From Galaxea fascicularis (Eukaryota > Cnidaria > Anthozoa > Scleractinia > Euphylliidae): DNA of 64,000 nt. The notes beneath the pieces were generated by a model. The model did no database searches. It worked only from the letters and a program-made list of their open reading frames with translations, and had not been told where the DNA came from. The first letter of the stretch is position 1. Each line of letters begins with the position of its first letter. Shown here one piece after another: positions 11,112 to 22,600 of the stretch. The stretch covers positions 3,185,489 through 3,249,488 of the forward strand of contig OX419339.1 of NCBI GenBank assembly GCA_948470475.1. Reading direction: 5' to 3'. The position numbers and the translations under genes were made by a program.

Positions 11112-14100
11112 GTAATCTCTGAAGAATCTTGTTCAGTTTCCAAGTTGTGAGTCATGTAGAATGTAATTCCTTCGATCAGTATGAACTGGAAATATAATCT
11201 TCATGTTACTAAAGTCTTCATAGACTACTCTTCAAAGAGGTTTTGTTAGATTCCTATTAATTCTTCCATTCACAATGCCTCTGTTATGATGTAATTCCAA
11301 ACTGCAGAAATTCCAACCGCAGACATAAGCCCAAAGCCATATCCCTCATTGGTGAAAGGTGATTTGCTCACATTGACTTGCAAAGTCAGTGAATAAACAT
11401 CAGAGATCAAATGGAATTTGCAGCGGATTATAATTATATGTTTACTTAAAGTAAAGCCACAACATCCAACATTTGCTCACTTGTGAACGAGCCGTGAATA
11501 ATAAGGTCATTTATATTAATTCACTAATTCTGCTTTACATACTGACAAAGACGGTAATCATCCTCGTATTGACTCTTCATCATTGTCAACACGTTTTGGG
11601 GATTATAATAAATGTTGAGGCTTATTATGGTTTATACCTTTGCTTTCATTAACTGCATGTATTTGTGGTTTCATAAATAGTTAAGTAATTACTCGCAACT
11701 AGCAGTGAAGGAATAAGCGAACACAAGATTGGAGCCCATGCCTGGGAATTCACTGGTTGCAGTGAAATGCCAACGAACCGTGATTAGTTCAGCCTGGAAT
11801 TTGTGTCAAAAACACAAGTGATCACCACTGAACTTTGGATTGTGAAACCCCACCCTCTGTCTTACAGCATGTCACACAACCCGCACATAATCACTAAAGG
11901 TTGTTTTATTATGAGTAAAATTAATGTGGACGTTTAGTCTAGATAACCATTATGTGTCTTATCAGTATGTTTCTTTTCCTCGTCATTATTCTTGCCGACT
12001 CAGTAAAGACTGGGATTAAAGGCAGTCAGTGTCTCATCTGATAACATTTAAGGACTTTACCGCTATATGTTCATGTCCTGTGTTATTTTTCAGTGCTATA
12101 GATCTTCTGAACTCATTACAAATAGGTGCTAATGAATATGTTAATTTCAAGCAGCTGTGAATTATGTGATGTAGTTATTAATTGGTTTGTTTATTTAGTC
12201 TCTCCTCAGGTTTCTGTGTTTCCAAACACCCGAACTGTTCCTGAAGGCCAGGCAACCAACATTTCCTGCAAGGCCACTGGTGTTCCAAAGCCCAAAATAA
12301 CCTGGAAATTTGAGGATGGAGATCTTCCTTCTGGTATTGATGTAAGCACTACTGAGGAGGGCTCTATTCTTCAGGCGCAAAATACAACAAAAGGAATGGA
12401 AGGAGTTTACAAGTGCACAGCAACAAACAAAGCTGATTCAGCAGATTCAACTGCCACAGTTCGCGTGTTAGGTAATCTTTGAAGAATCTTGTTTAGTTTC
12501 CAAGTTGTGAGTCATGTAGTACGTAATTCCTTCGATCAGTATGAACTGGAAATATAATCTTCATGTTACTAAAGTCTTCATAGACTACTCTTCAAAGAGG
12601 TTTTGTTAGATGCCTAATAATTCTGCCATTCACAATGCCTCTGTTATGATGTAATTCCAAACTGCAGAAATTCCAACCGCAGACATAAGCCCAAAGCCAT
12701 ATCCCTCATTGGTGAAAGGTGATATGCTCAGATTGACTTGCAAAGTCAGTGAATCAACATCAGAGATCAAATGGAAGAAAAACGGTGGCCCAGTTCCGTC
12801 TAAAGCTATTCTTGTGGATGGTGACAAGATGAGTACTCTTGTTTTTAATGTTGACACTGATGACAGTGGATCTTATTCTTGTGAAGCACACAACCGAGCA
12901 GGTTTTAGATCCTCCTCAGTGGATGTCAGAGTGATAGGTGGGGTGACATTGGTAGAATTATTTAGTTTCATGGTCACTGTAGACAGTTGCATCAGTCATT
13001 AGTAAGCTTTTGCAGCGGGTTATAATTATATGTTCACTTAAAGTAAAGCCACAACATCCAACATTTGCTCACTTGTGAATGAGCCGTGAATAATAAGGTC
13101 ATTTATATATATTCACTAATTCTGCTTTGCATACTGACAAAGACGGTAATCATTCTCGTATTGACTCTTCATCATTGTCAACACGTGTTGGGGATTATAA
13201 TAAGTGTTGTGGCTTATTATGGTTTATACCTTTGCTTTCATTAACTGCATGTATATGTGGTTTCATAAATAGTTAAGTAATTACTCGCACCCATCAGTTG
13301 TATGGTATTTATATTATGGTTGCTTTTTCCAACTCTCTAAAACTTATTTTCTTTCTTTCAGTTCCACTTAAAGTGGACCCTGGCCTAAAAAGTAAATCTG
13401 TTCCATGGAACACTACTTTTACTTTAACGTGCACTGTGGATGGCTTTCCTAAACCAGAAGTAAATTGGACCAAGGATGGGGCACTTCTTCCAAATGCCGG
13501 CAACATGATTACCATCAATCACACCTCTATTAATGATTCAGGCCAATATGAATGCAGTGCTAGAAACTTGGTTGGAAATATCAGCAAAACTGTATGGATT
13601 GATGTCACAGGTAACTGTTGTCACAGTATTAGTCTATGTGGCTGTCATTCAAATCTATGGCCTGCCTATACATCCTGGGAGTCTTATTGGAGGTGACATC
13701 TCAACCCAAAGATCATTTGTGTGTTTCAATTCTAACAAAGTTTCAGAAAGAACAAATCTAAGATTTAATCTGTTCTTCAATTATACAGTCCTTCAGTTCA
13801 TAAAGTGTCTTTGATGCAGATAAAATGCAGGAGTCCAAATAGCATCTGGCTGCTAGCTGTAAAGAAGCATCTGCTAGTTAAAACATATTATACACCTGTA
13901 TATGGAGATCCCAATACCCATTGAAAATGCTGGATACTCATTAAGATACGTGTACATGGACTTAATGCATGGTCAAAATAGGTAAGAGCTCAGGTCTATC
14001 TGTTAACATGGACCAAAAGCCCACGTGAATACATGAAAAATGTTATCTTAATACAGTGTTAATAATTGTTTACAAACAAGCTATGTGCCCTAAGGTGTGT

Positions 14101-17100
14101 GACATGCTAGAGCGAAAGGGAGGCATGGTGGGAAAATATGTGTCGTGGAACAAGGCAAGATAAAGTTTGGCGGCTAGCAGTGAGGGAATAAGCGAACACG
14201 AGATTGGAGCCCATGCCTGGGAATTCACTGGTTGCAGTGAAATGCAAACCAATCGTGATTAGTTCAACCTGGAAATTGTGTCAAAAACACATGTGATCAC
14301 CACTGAACTTTGGAATGTGAAACCCCACCCTCTATCTTACAGCATGTCACACAACCCGCACATGATCACTAAAGGTTGTTTTATTATGTCTAAAATTAAT
14401 GTGGACGTTTAGTCTAGATAACCATTATGTGTCTTATCAGTATGTTTCTTTTCCTCGCCATTATTAAGGGGGAAGGAACAGGGGAGTAAATCTCCCTTCT
14501 CCCTACTTTCTGAGCCAATTTCTCCCTCCTCCCTACTCATCCAGGTCCATCCAGGTCAATTATCCCTACTCCCAACTTTTCTTTTTCTCCCTCCTCCCTA
14601 CTTTTTCCCCCTATTTCTCCCTCCTCCCAACTTTTTTTGGGCCATTTTTCCCTCCTCCCTATTCTGTTCCTCCCCCCTCATTATTCTTGCCGGCTCAGTA
14701 AAGACTCAGATTAAAGACAGTCAGTGTCTCATCTGATAACGTTTAAGAACTTTACCGCTATATGTTCATGTCCTCTGTGTTATTTTTCAGTGCTATAGAT
14801 CTTCTGAACTCATTACAAATAGGTGCTAAATATATCAATTTCAAGCAGCTGTGAATTATGTGATGTAGTTATGAACTGGTTTGTTTATTTAGTCTCTCCT
14901 CAGGTTTCTGTGTTTCCAAACACCCAAACTGTTCCTGAAGGCCAGGCAATCAACATTTCCTGCAAGGCCACTGGTGTTCCAAAGCCCAAAATAACCTGGA
15001 AATTTGAGGATGGAGATCTTCCTTTTGGTATTCATGTAAGCACTACTGAGGAGGGCTCTATTCTTCAGGTGCAAAATACAACAAAAGGAATGGAAGGAGT
15101 TTACAAGTGCACAGCAACAAACAAAGCTGATTCAGCAGATTCAACTGCCACAGTTCGCGTGTTAGGTAATCTTTCAAGAGTCTTGTTTAGTTTCCAAGTT
15201 CTGAGTCATGTAGTATGTTATCCCTTCAATCAGTATGAACTGGAGATACATGTATAGTCTTCAAGTTACTTAAGTGTTCATAGACTATTTTCAATACTTT
15301 TTGGTTAGATGCCTATTAATTCTTCCAGTCACAATGCATCTATTATCATGTAAATCCAAACTGCAGAAATTCCAACAGCAGACATTAGCCCAAAGCCATA
15401 TCCCTCATTGGTGAAAGGTGATACGCTCAAGTTGACTTGCAAAGTCAGTGAATCAACATCAGAGATCAAATGGAAGAAAAACGGTGGCCCAGTTCCGTCT
15501 AAAGCTATTCTTGTGGATGGTGACAAGATGAGTACTCTTGTTTTTAATGTTGACACTGATGACAGTGGATCTTATTCTTGTGAAGCACACAACCGAGCAG
15601 GTTTTAGATCCTCCTCAGTGGAAATCAGAGTGATAGGTGGGGTGACATTGGTAGAATTGTTTAATTTCATGTTCACTATAGACAGTAGCTAGTTTATTAA
15701 TCTCACAGCTTGTAACTAGTATTGCAAATGTAGGTAAACAGTTTACACATCCAGTGGCTCATATTGTAGTGTTAGTCAAACCGACAATATGGGAGTGTGA
15801 ATTACTTTGAGTGATATTTTGTGTTATTTTGAGTTCACAGTAAAGGATAAGCTGCATGAGTAGAGTACCAATCTCAGAGTGTCAGTGTAGCTGGTTTGCT
15901 AAACGGAAGGAATTAATTTGAATTAATTTTTCGCTAAATGAATTAATTTGACTTATGTTTTTACAGATTCCATATTTGGATGGTATTACATTGTTGGCCC
16001 TCTATGTGCTGTTATCGTTATCACAGGTGTTAGTTGGTACATCTGTAAATGTCGTATGACAGGTATTGTCAATGAACGTATTAGGGGTCTATTAGTCATC
16101 AAATTTTCTCAAAGCAATCCTAAAACACGAACTATTAAACAGTCAACAATTTTTGTGATCCAAAAGTGACAATATATAATAATCCTATAACATTCTCAGC
16201 TTTAAGTATGAAGGGTTTACTTGAGCATTAAAGCATGTTCTATGTAGAAGCTGACACTTTAACAAGTGCAACAAACACATGCAGTGTAAAGGAAAAATTA
16301 CATTGAAAACAGAGAATGGTTGGCAAAACACATGCTTCCCTCACCTTGAACCCATTATATTATCAATATTGGACACAGACGTCAGAATGAAACTGCAATC
16401 CACCATACAAGTCATATTGTTTCATTTGTCTTTGTTTTCATTGTATAGTGACAGCAAAGGCTGCCATGTAAGTAGAATGATTCTATATCTGTTATATTTG
16501 CCTTTAATAGAGTTGAAATAATATTATGCACGTTGAGCACAACCCGTGTAAAATAACCCCATGGAATTCCATGGAATTCTGTCTGGGTTTGGGACATGGA
16601 ATTCCATGGAATTCCATAGAGTTTTTTTTTTCCATGGGATTTTTATGGAGTTTTCCCATGTACTTCCGTGGAAAACCATTTCCATGGAATTTGCAAAAAA
16701 TCACTGTTTCCATGGAGTACTTGATCCATGAAGTAAATTATAGGATTTATAGGGCCATACGAAATTTCATGGGAAGAATTATGTGAAGGGCAACTGCCTG
16801 AAATATTAGGATTATTTCAATGACAGATATAATTTGTAAAAATTAAAAAAAAATATTGGTGATGGGCACTCTCAAATAAAACCATGTTCATTTTATTTAA
16901 GAATATTTTAAATCAAGCACATTCTAGTTTTTGTACCTTTTGAATAGATAACATATTTTACTTTTACATTTTAATTTTAGCATACACATTCACATTTAAT
17001 GAACCACAGGCTCACTGGTGAAAGGTGTCTAAATAAAGTAATACTACTAATACTACTACTACTACAACTACTACTACTACTACTAGTTTATTTGGTTGTC

Positions 17101-20100
17101 ATTAATAACAGGATGTAAAAAAAAAAAAGAAGAAATATACTGGTTTTGAATAATATTTGTTTTACATAACATTAACTTAAAGTCAGTGCCAGAATTATAG
17201 GTATGCTTACTGTACATTTATTCTCAGTTGTCTCATAATTATCATCACCTCTACTTTGTAGCTGGAAAATTTACTAAACTNNNNNNNNNNNNNNNNNNNN
17301 NNNNNNNNNNNNNNNNNNNNNNNNNNNNNNNNNNNNNNNNNNNNNNNNNNNNNNNNNNNNNNNNNNNNNNNNNNNNNNNNNNNNNNNNNNNNNNNNNNNN
17401 NNNNNNNNNNNNNNNNNNNNNNNNNNNNNNNNNNNNNNNNNNNNNNNNNNNNNNNNNNNNNNNNNNNNNNNNNNNNNNNNATTTATAAGATCATCATAAT
17501 CGATATGGCAAATTGCTGAGAAATTGCCTGATTTGATACTCTAATTATCAATCAGTTGGTTCGGTAGGTTCATTAAGAAAAAAAATATAGTTTAGAAGAA
17601 TGAAATTTGTATCAAAATTCAACTGTTGTTTAACCAGTCTAACCATATCTGAGTATTTTCACAAATATGCTTGTAGTACATGACCCCCTTTTGAAGACTT
17701 TGGAACTAAAAATAGATCAATTGTCATTGTACCCTATGTAGATCATTCATCGAGACTTGGCAGCAAGGAACGTTCTGCTGGACCAAAACTGTGTCTGTAA
17801 AATCATCGATTTTGGTTTGGCGTACCGGAACTTCAAGTATGGCCACGGTAATGCCAAAAAGGTATGTAGGTTTTTCTCTATTTGAACGATGAAGAATAAA
17901 CATAGGGTTTGGTATCCACAATAGATTAATTCGTTCATTCGTCATGCTGCACAAACGACCTGCCGCTGCTATTTGTTGTGAGTGCCTTTACTATTTCCTC
18001 TCTTGCTGCCAAAATATGTTACCACCTCTCCCACGGGTGCCATAGTTCCAATTGCTTCCACTGTGATCACCATTGCTACTGAAAGTTATAAATAACCCTT
18101 TTAACCCTAAGATCAAAATTTAAATTCCCAATTGTTGCCCCTATACATTTTCTGTTGAAGTAGTAGGGAGAAATTGTTAAACTATCAAGCAATGCAAATT
18201 TATCTTGTGTGATCCTGTCCTTAATTCTCCTGACCACTCTGTTTTATAAAGCGTTGATATTACAAGGAGAAATTTGATGCTGATCACTCTTAGGGTTTAA
18301 AGGGTTAATTAACGAGGAGTTACTTTGTTTACTCATGATGTTGTGCGCAAAATGCATCGTTGCTATGCGACAGGTGGTGTGGCAAATATGCCAATATCTG
18401 TAGCTTAAAGATGTGTTTTTATTACTGGTTACGTTTACAGGGCTGCATCCCTGTGAAATGGACAGCCCCTGAAATATTGTACGGAAATCTTGCATCCCTC
18501 ACCAGCCAAAGCGATGTGTAAGTGACACCCATACATTTATTTAGCCCAGTCACTTGCCTTTAGGTGAAGGGGAACAAAAAGCACCCCAAAGGAGTGATAG
18601 TGTAATTCATTGACTTCCACTTAGTGAGCGCGTGGTTGTAGTGTTTTTTGGGTTGCCTTTGATAGTATACATGTATTATGGGATACATTACAGTGCGCAG
18701 GAAAATGATAGGGACCAGTCTGTTATTACTGTGAAGATACGAAAACCGTATTCTCGGAAATAGGAATGTTATTATGTTTCAGTTAGAAAGTAAATCACGG
18801 CAAGAAAACTATAACGCAAACAGTAGGGCTAGTTAGTTTGTGGTTTTATGTTTTCTTTTTCCTCTGCTTAAATACTGCATCGTTCTCCTTTCGTCTTCTT
18901 ATGTACAAGAAGAAACTTAATACAATCACTGTGATTGAATTTTAAGTTATTTTCTAATCCATAGGTGGTCCTACGGAATCGTCCTCTATGAGATATTTAC
19001 CATCGGTGAGTAGTCCTTCCTTGATCAATAAAAAGTGAAAAACGTTGATGTTGTCCAAAATTCTTACAAACCGTAGATGGTACATTCCTAAAATCCCTGG
19101 AGTAACTGTATGGATGAGACACGTCGAAGTTATGAAAGGAAGAAACACAGATGAATTGTGGAATCGGAGAAGTGAAATTAAATCAAAAGGTGCCTTGACT
19201 TATCTTTCGATGCCACACATTGAATAGTCAATCTGCACGGAGGAAAATCAGTTGTAATTTTGACACGGTATTGCGACACTTGATTTCATGAAGAGAGGTA
19301 ATAATATGAACATTATGAGCCTTGAGCAAGAAACATGGCATCTTTTCGTATTATAAGCAGAGCAACTATTTTTGTAATGGTACAAACCGGCTGAGCCTTA
19401 TTTTCCTGGGCCAAGGCTCACGAATGGATTTTACTGAAACGTAATTGTCAGATGTTCATGATAATTCGGATTCCAAGTTTTGTAAGCTTATGTGGGAAAT
19501 GTGCACGCGTAAAAGTGTGTCCATTTGAGTAATCATTAAAGACAGTTGCAGAAAGTTCGAGATTATATATTGATAGCCAACAGGTTTAGGTATGATAATC
19601 CTGTATACAACAGCTGTGAGTAGAAAAACTGTTTCACCACACATACAAAAAGAAATACAAGACGTATTGCTAGATCCTGCTGACTTAGTTTTGCTCCAGA
19701 AAGAAACTTTGAGAACTATGTTTCGTTTGGCATGATACAGAGTCTGCATGGTATCCAGAGCCCACTAAACCAATTGCAAATCTGAAAACACCTTGTTTTC
19801 ATACTCAGTAAATAAAGAACATGATGGATATGTATATGATAAGTGTTATGACGTTTTAAAACACCTAACAGGGGGTATTCCATACCCGGGCTGGACAGAA
19901 GGCCAAACAGTTGCTGAAATAAAAAGGGGTTACCGCATGCCAAAACCCCCACACATCGACGACACCCTGTAAGTTATTGCTATTTATAAGAACTGCCGTG
20001 AAACTGAGAGTCTACCACCTACGCAATCTTAAATGAGCGACTCGTTTCAAGATTAGTCATGACTGATTGATTTCGCCATGACTTTACGTGATACACGTTT

Positions 20101-21193
20101 ACTGACGGAAAAACTACATTTGGGCCCATCGTTTGATAAATAATAGAAAAATCTTCCACCTTGTCCGGGTGAGAAGCCGTTAGGAAGAGGTTAGGACGGG
20201 AGGTACGATGGGGAGGTACGATGGGGGCGGGGGGGGGGGGGTGTTGGGGGGTGCGGGTGCGGGGGTCGGGTGAGGAGAGAAAATCTTTCTTACTTGTCTT
20301 ACTTCACCTTCCTAAACTTACTGGAAAGGAAGGAACAAAGTTAGTGAGGGTTTCCCGCGGGACGCCTGTAGTGTGAGTGTAGCAGTTACTCATGTTTCAG
20401 GTTGTTTGTCGTTGTTAGCACTGGTTCTTTTTGTCACAGCAGTTAGAAGACTATAAATAATAAATCAGACGTTTAAATTGTTTGTTTTAGGTACAGTGTG
20501 ATGAATAGGTGCTGGCATGAAACCCCTGAATTCCGCCCTCCTTTTGACAACCTTCGCAGAAGAATGACCAAATACATCGAAGAAGAGGTTCGTTCTTCAG
20601 TTAAACGCAGTTGCATGCATACAGAAATGAATCCCAGTTTTATCCGTTTATTTAGCGGTTTGTTTTTATGCAATCAAAATTGCTTAGTAAGCTTGAGTTT
20701 GTCAATGGTATTGGCACTCAAGTGTATTGTTGTCAATCCAAACTATTTAAGTATCATGGAGATTCTGTAAAAGCAACGAAAATTAGGTAAATTATACATA
20801 AAGGAAGCAGGTTTGATGGTTGGTCTCGAGCTGACTGGGTATCCTGCTGCCATTCTGCCTTTCCAAAGAACCTCGTTCTAAGAAGTCCTCTCCTCCTTGT
20901 CCCTAGGGAACACCGGAAACGAGGTTGGTTTCCAACGGGTACTAAACTGCCAAAGTTGCCTCTTCGGGTTTTTTTACCCGTTTGATAGGAGATGAAACCA
21001 TCAAGTAATCAGTAACATTTGGTTTTGACTTTAGTTGTACACTGGCTTGGTGGACATGTCAAAGTACAATGGAGCAAAGTATTCCAAAGTTGAAGACGAT
21101 GGAGCAGAGGCTGGTAACAAAGACAAACCAGTCAAGGATGAACCAGCGAAGAATACGTCATCTAAAAAAAAGTGGCATAGTGTTCGTTACTAA
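10839..21193 (+). CDS. Ig-domain receptor tyrosine kinase, FGFR-like (5' part and N-lobe missing)
   Basis: Predicted single-pass receptor kinase of the plasma membrane: extracellular I-set Ig domains bind ligand or neighbours, and the cytoplasmic domain phosphorylates tyrosines. Exons seen: 10839-11111, 12199-12471, 12668-12937, 13362-13610, 14893-15165, 15367-15636 (Ig, each phase 1 to 1), 15967-16062 (TM), 17742-17861 (IIHRDLAARNV, DFG), 18441-18517 (PVKWTAPE), 18965-19005, 19872-19968 (GGIPYPGWTEG), 20491-20587 (RCWHETPEFRP) and 21035-21193 (C-tail, stop TAA). Phases agree across every joined junction. Kinase motifs resemble FGFR-type receptors. The Gly-rich loop, VAIK lysine and hinge are not visible between 16063 and 17741, where the assembly gap lies. 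No signal peptide or start exon was found upstream of 10839. The donor after 20587 (GTTCGT) is weak; reading through it would give an alternative tail. Confidence 0.8.
11308..11417 (+). pseudogene. Dead Ig exon b, copy 1
   Basis: Matches the first part of exon b (EIPTADISPKPYPSLVKGD, LTLTCKVSE) but has an in-frame TAA at 11394-11396 (TCA in copies 2 and 3). About 235 bp, covering the second half of the exon and the donor site, are deleted relative to copy 2. It cannot encode the Ig domain, so copy 1 contributes exon a only. Confidence 0.85.
12199..12937 (+). CDS. Ig exons a and b, copy 2
   Basis: Exon a 12199-12471 (91 codons) and exon b 12668-12937 (90 codons), both phase 1 to 1. Exon b carries LTCKVSESTSEIKWKKNGG and DSGSYSCEAHNRAG, the Cys-Trp-Cys core of an I-set Ig domain. 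Both exons are intact with canonical AG/GT borders. Confidence 0.85.
13362..13610 (+). CDS. Ig exon c, single copy
   Basis: 83-codon exon, phase 1 to 1, with TLTCTVDGFPKPEVNWTKDG and NDSGQYECSARNLVGN. It is a different Ig domain from a and b and is not duplicated; it sits between cassette copies 2 and 3. Potential N-glycosylation sites are visible (NTT, NWT, NHT). Confidence 0.85.
14466..14678. mobile_element. C/T-rich MITE inside cassette copy 3
   Basis: A 213-bp pyrimidine-rich block (repeats of CTCCCTCCTCCCTACTTTTT type) interrupts sequence that is continuous in copies 1 and 2. Its ends are inverted (AGGGGGAAGGAACAG and CTGTTCCTCCCCCCT), and CATTATT flanks it on both sides (ending 14465 and starting 14679). 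The original 8-mer TCATTATT is kept on the right and is CCATTATT on the left. An 8-bp duplication with short inverted ends fits a hAT-type MITE. Confidence 0.7.
14893..15636 (+). CDS. Ig exons a and b, copy 3
   Basis: Exon a 14893-15165 and exon b 15367-15636, intact, phase 1 to 1. Exon b leads directly (phase 1) into the TM exon at 15967, so this is the membrane-proximal pair. Differences from copy 2 are a few substitutions (for example S to F in DLPFGI). Confidence 0.85.
15967..16062 (+). CDS. Transmembrane exon of receptor kinase
   Basis: 96-bp exon, phase 1 in and out. It reads DSIFGWYYIVGPLCAVIVIT then GVSWYICKCRMT: a hydrophobic helix of about 22 residues followed by Cys and Lys/Arg, the usual stop-transfer pattern. 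A possible 19-bp microexon follows at about 16450-16468 (good AG and GTAAGT borders, VTAKAA), but this is unproven. Confidence 0.8.
16063..17280. other. Intron; CCATGG-rich repeat and (TAC)n
   Basis: No kinase N-lobe exon visible. At about 16556-16725 the words CATGGAATTCCATGG and TTTCCATGG recur many times on both strands, giving strong local self-complementarity. At 17040-17085 there is a (TAC)n microsatellite. Confidence 0.6.
17281..17480. other. Assembly gap (200 N)
   Basis: Exactly 200 N, probably a placeholder of arbitrary length. It lies where the kinase N-lobe exons of the receptor gene are expected. Confidence 0.99.
17742..21193 (+). CDS. Kinase C-lobe and C-tail exons of receptor
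   Basis: Six exons (coordinates in the gene entry) encode HRDLAARN (catalytic loop), DFG, an activation segment AYRNFKYGHGNAKKG, then CIPVKWTAPEIL, SQSDVWSYGIVLYEIFTIGG, YPGWTEGQTVAEIKRGYRMP, and RCWHETPEFRPPFDNLRRRM. The C-tail is short (LYTGLVDMSKYNGAKYSKVE, ending KKKWHSVRY) with tyrosines that could dock SH2 proteins. All catalytic C-lobe residues are present. The activation segment lacks the adjacent Tyr-Tyr pair of FGFRs. Confidence 0.85.
18094..18306. mobile_element. AT-rich MITE, copy in receptor intron
   Basis: Inverted ends AACCCTTTTAACCCTAAGATCA and TGATCACTCTTAGGGTTTAAAGGG. The interior (AATTTAAATTC, AGTAGGGAGAAATT, TGTGTGATCCTGTCC) matches the copy at 38768-38984 in a DDX27 intron. 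It lies in the intron before the PVKWTAPE exon. Confidence 0.7.
20195..20275 (+). repeat. G-rich tract in receptor intron
   Basis: Contains a run of 13 G plus GGGGGG, GGG and GGGGG blocks separated by 1-5 bases (core 20221-20270). The spacing would allow a G-quadruplex on the coding strand of the intron before the RCWHETPEFRP exon. Confidence 0.7.
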
Positions 21194-22598
21194 GCAGTTT
21201 GAAATCACTTTTGCGCGGCCTAAAAGAATAGTTCCTTATTATGAGGAGGTTGAATAAACTAACTAATAAGATTAATAATATTAAAGAATAGTTCCTTATT
21301 ATGAGGAGGTTGAATAAACTAACTAATAAGATTAATAATATTAAAGATATTAAAGGTAAGGAAAACTCAGGAAAGGTCTCCTGCAGCTGCTGGTACAAGA
21401 AACTGCTCATATTTCAAAAATAGAATGATTTTGTACACTACAAGGCCCAAAGGTGTTGAACCAATGTAAAGGCACCTGTATCTCCTAGCAGTAAAAAGTG
21501 GTCAAATGTTAGCAAATAGAAAAATATTCAGAACTTCAAGGTCTAAAACGGTTGTTCGTAATTTGTTTGGAGAAAGATCAGTATTTTAGAGTTTAAGGTA
21601 TTGGATCTTGTAGATAAGCGAGGCGAAGCCGCCTTTGGGTGCTAACATTGCAGAATGACTGAATAATAGCATGGTTCACCAAGCCCAATAGTGTTGTTTG
21701 TAATTCCCGGGGGTTAGATAAATATATCATGGCTAAAGGTGTGTTGATAGGTCAAGCAACACCGCCTGAAAGTAGTGCAGTATACCCCGGCTACTCCTTT
21801 TTTGTAGTGAGCTTGACAACTTGATTGACCATTGTTTGTTTTATTTAGATTCATAAAATCATGTGTTCTGAGTATGTTGTTGACTGGAATTAAAAAGTCA
21901 CCTATTAGCTGCCTCATTTTGCTGTCTTTTCATTGTTTGAACTGCGCCTTCCCCTAAGGTGCGGTCCAATTTCCTTACGTTACTTGCAACATCGGGCAAT
22001 TTAAAATCACTTTACTTTGATCATAGCTCAGAAAGGCGAATAACCCTTGGTTTCAGTAATATTCATAGTTTTTGCTATGTATATTTTTTTTCCGGTTGAT
22101 CAAGTTTCGAACATTTCTCAGCAAGAAACACAATAACGGGCATGCAGGGCGAAAACAAGCACGGTGTCCCCATATTTTTATTGCATTTTTTCAATATCCT
22201 ATGCTTGAGTATGGTGAGCATCGATTGCACCAAGTGTGAAAAAAATTTGGAAAGTACATCCTTTTAAGGAAAATTACCTTAAATTCCACGATGATCCTAA
22301 AACTTGAAATATGCTATTTGAAAAAAGAAACAAAGGATTATTAAAATCTAACCCTTTAAAACGGAGGAGATTATTCTTTAACTTTCCTGTAAACCGTAAA
22401 GAGAAAAAAAACTGTTAGCTGTAAAATAGTCAAACGTTTAGCCGTTAACCGTATACGTCACTACCCCATAAAGACTTTCACACTTTTTGCCTAATCCAGA
22501 AACTCTATCACCTAAAAAAAGAGCATATCCAAAAATGGGTGGATTTAACTTATTCTTTTGTTTATATTCAAAATAGCCTCATGAACCTTGCTAGGGGC
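21194..22598. other. 3' flank of receptor; no further gene
   Basis: Follows the receptor stop codon. A 64-bp direct duplication (AAAGAATAGTTCCTTATTAT...) is at about 21222-21285 and 21286-21349. The rest is AT-rich with no gene recognised up to the minisatellite. Confidence 0.55.
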
Positions 22599-22600
22599 CA

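Larger units (their letters stand above)
10060..15690 (+). repeat. Triplicated two-Ig exon cassette of receptor gene
   Basis: Three genomic copies of one unit, including introns: about 10060-11694, 11695-13290 (5'-truncated start, joined mid-unit at CTCGCAAC/TAGCAGTG) and 13886-15690. Each carries exon 'a' (Ig) and exon 'b' (Ig). The third-Ig exon at 13362-13610 lies between copies 2 and 3. Introns are almost as similar as exons, so the duplications are recent. Confidence 0.85.

Noticed and set aside
17228..17488. 86-codon frame across the assembly gap
   Set aside because: Open only because N codons are read as unknown residues.
20498..20770. 90-codon frame extending past the kinase exon
   Set aside because: The part after 20587 is intron read-through; the conserved kinase end and the C-tail exon at 21035 fit a splice there, though intron retention cannot be excluded.
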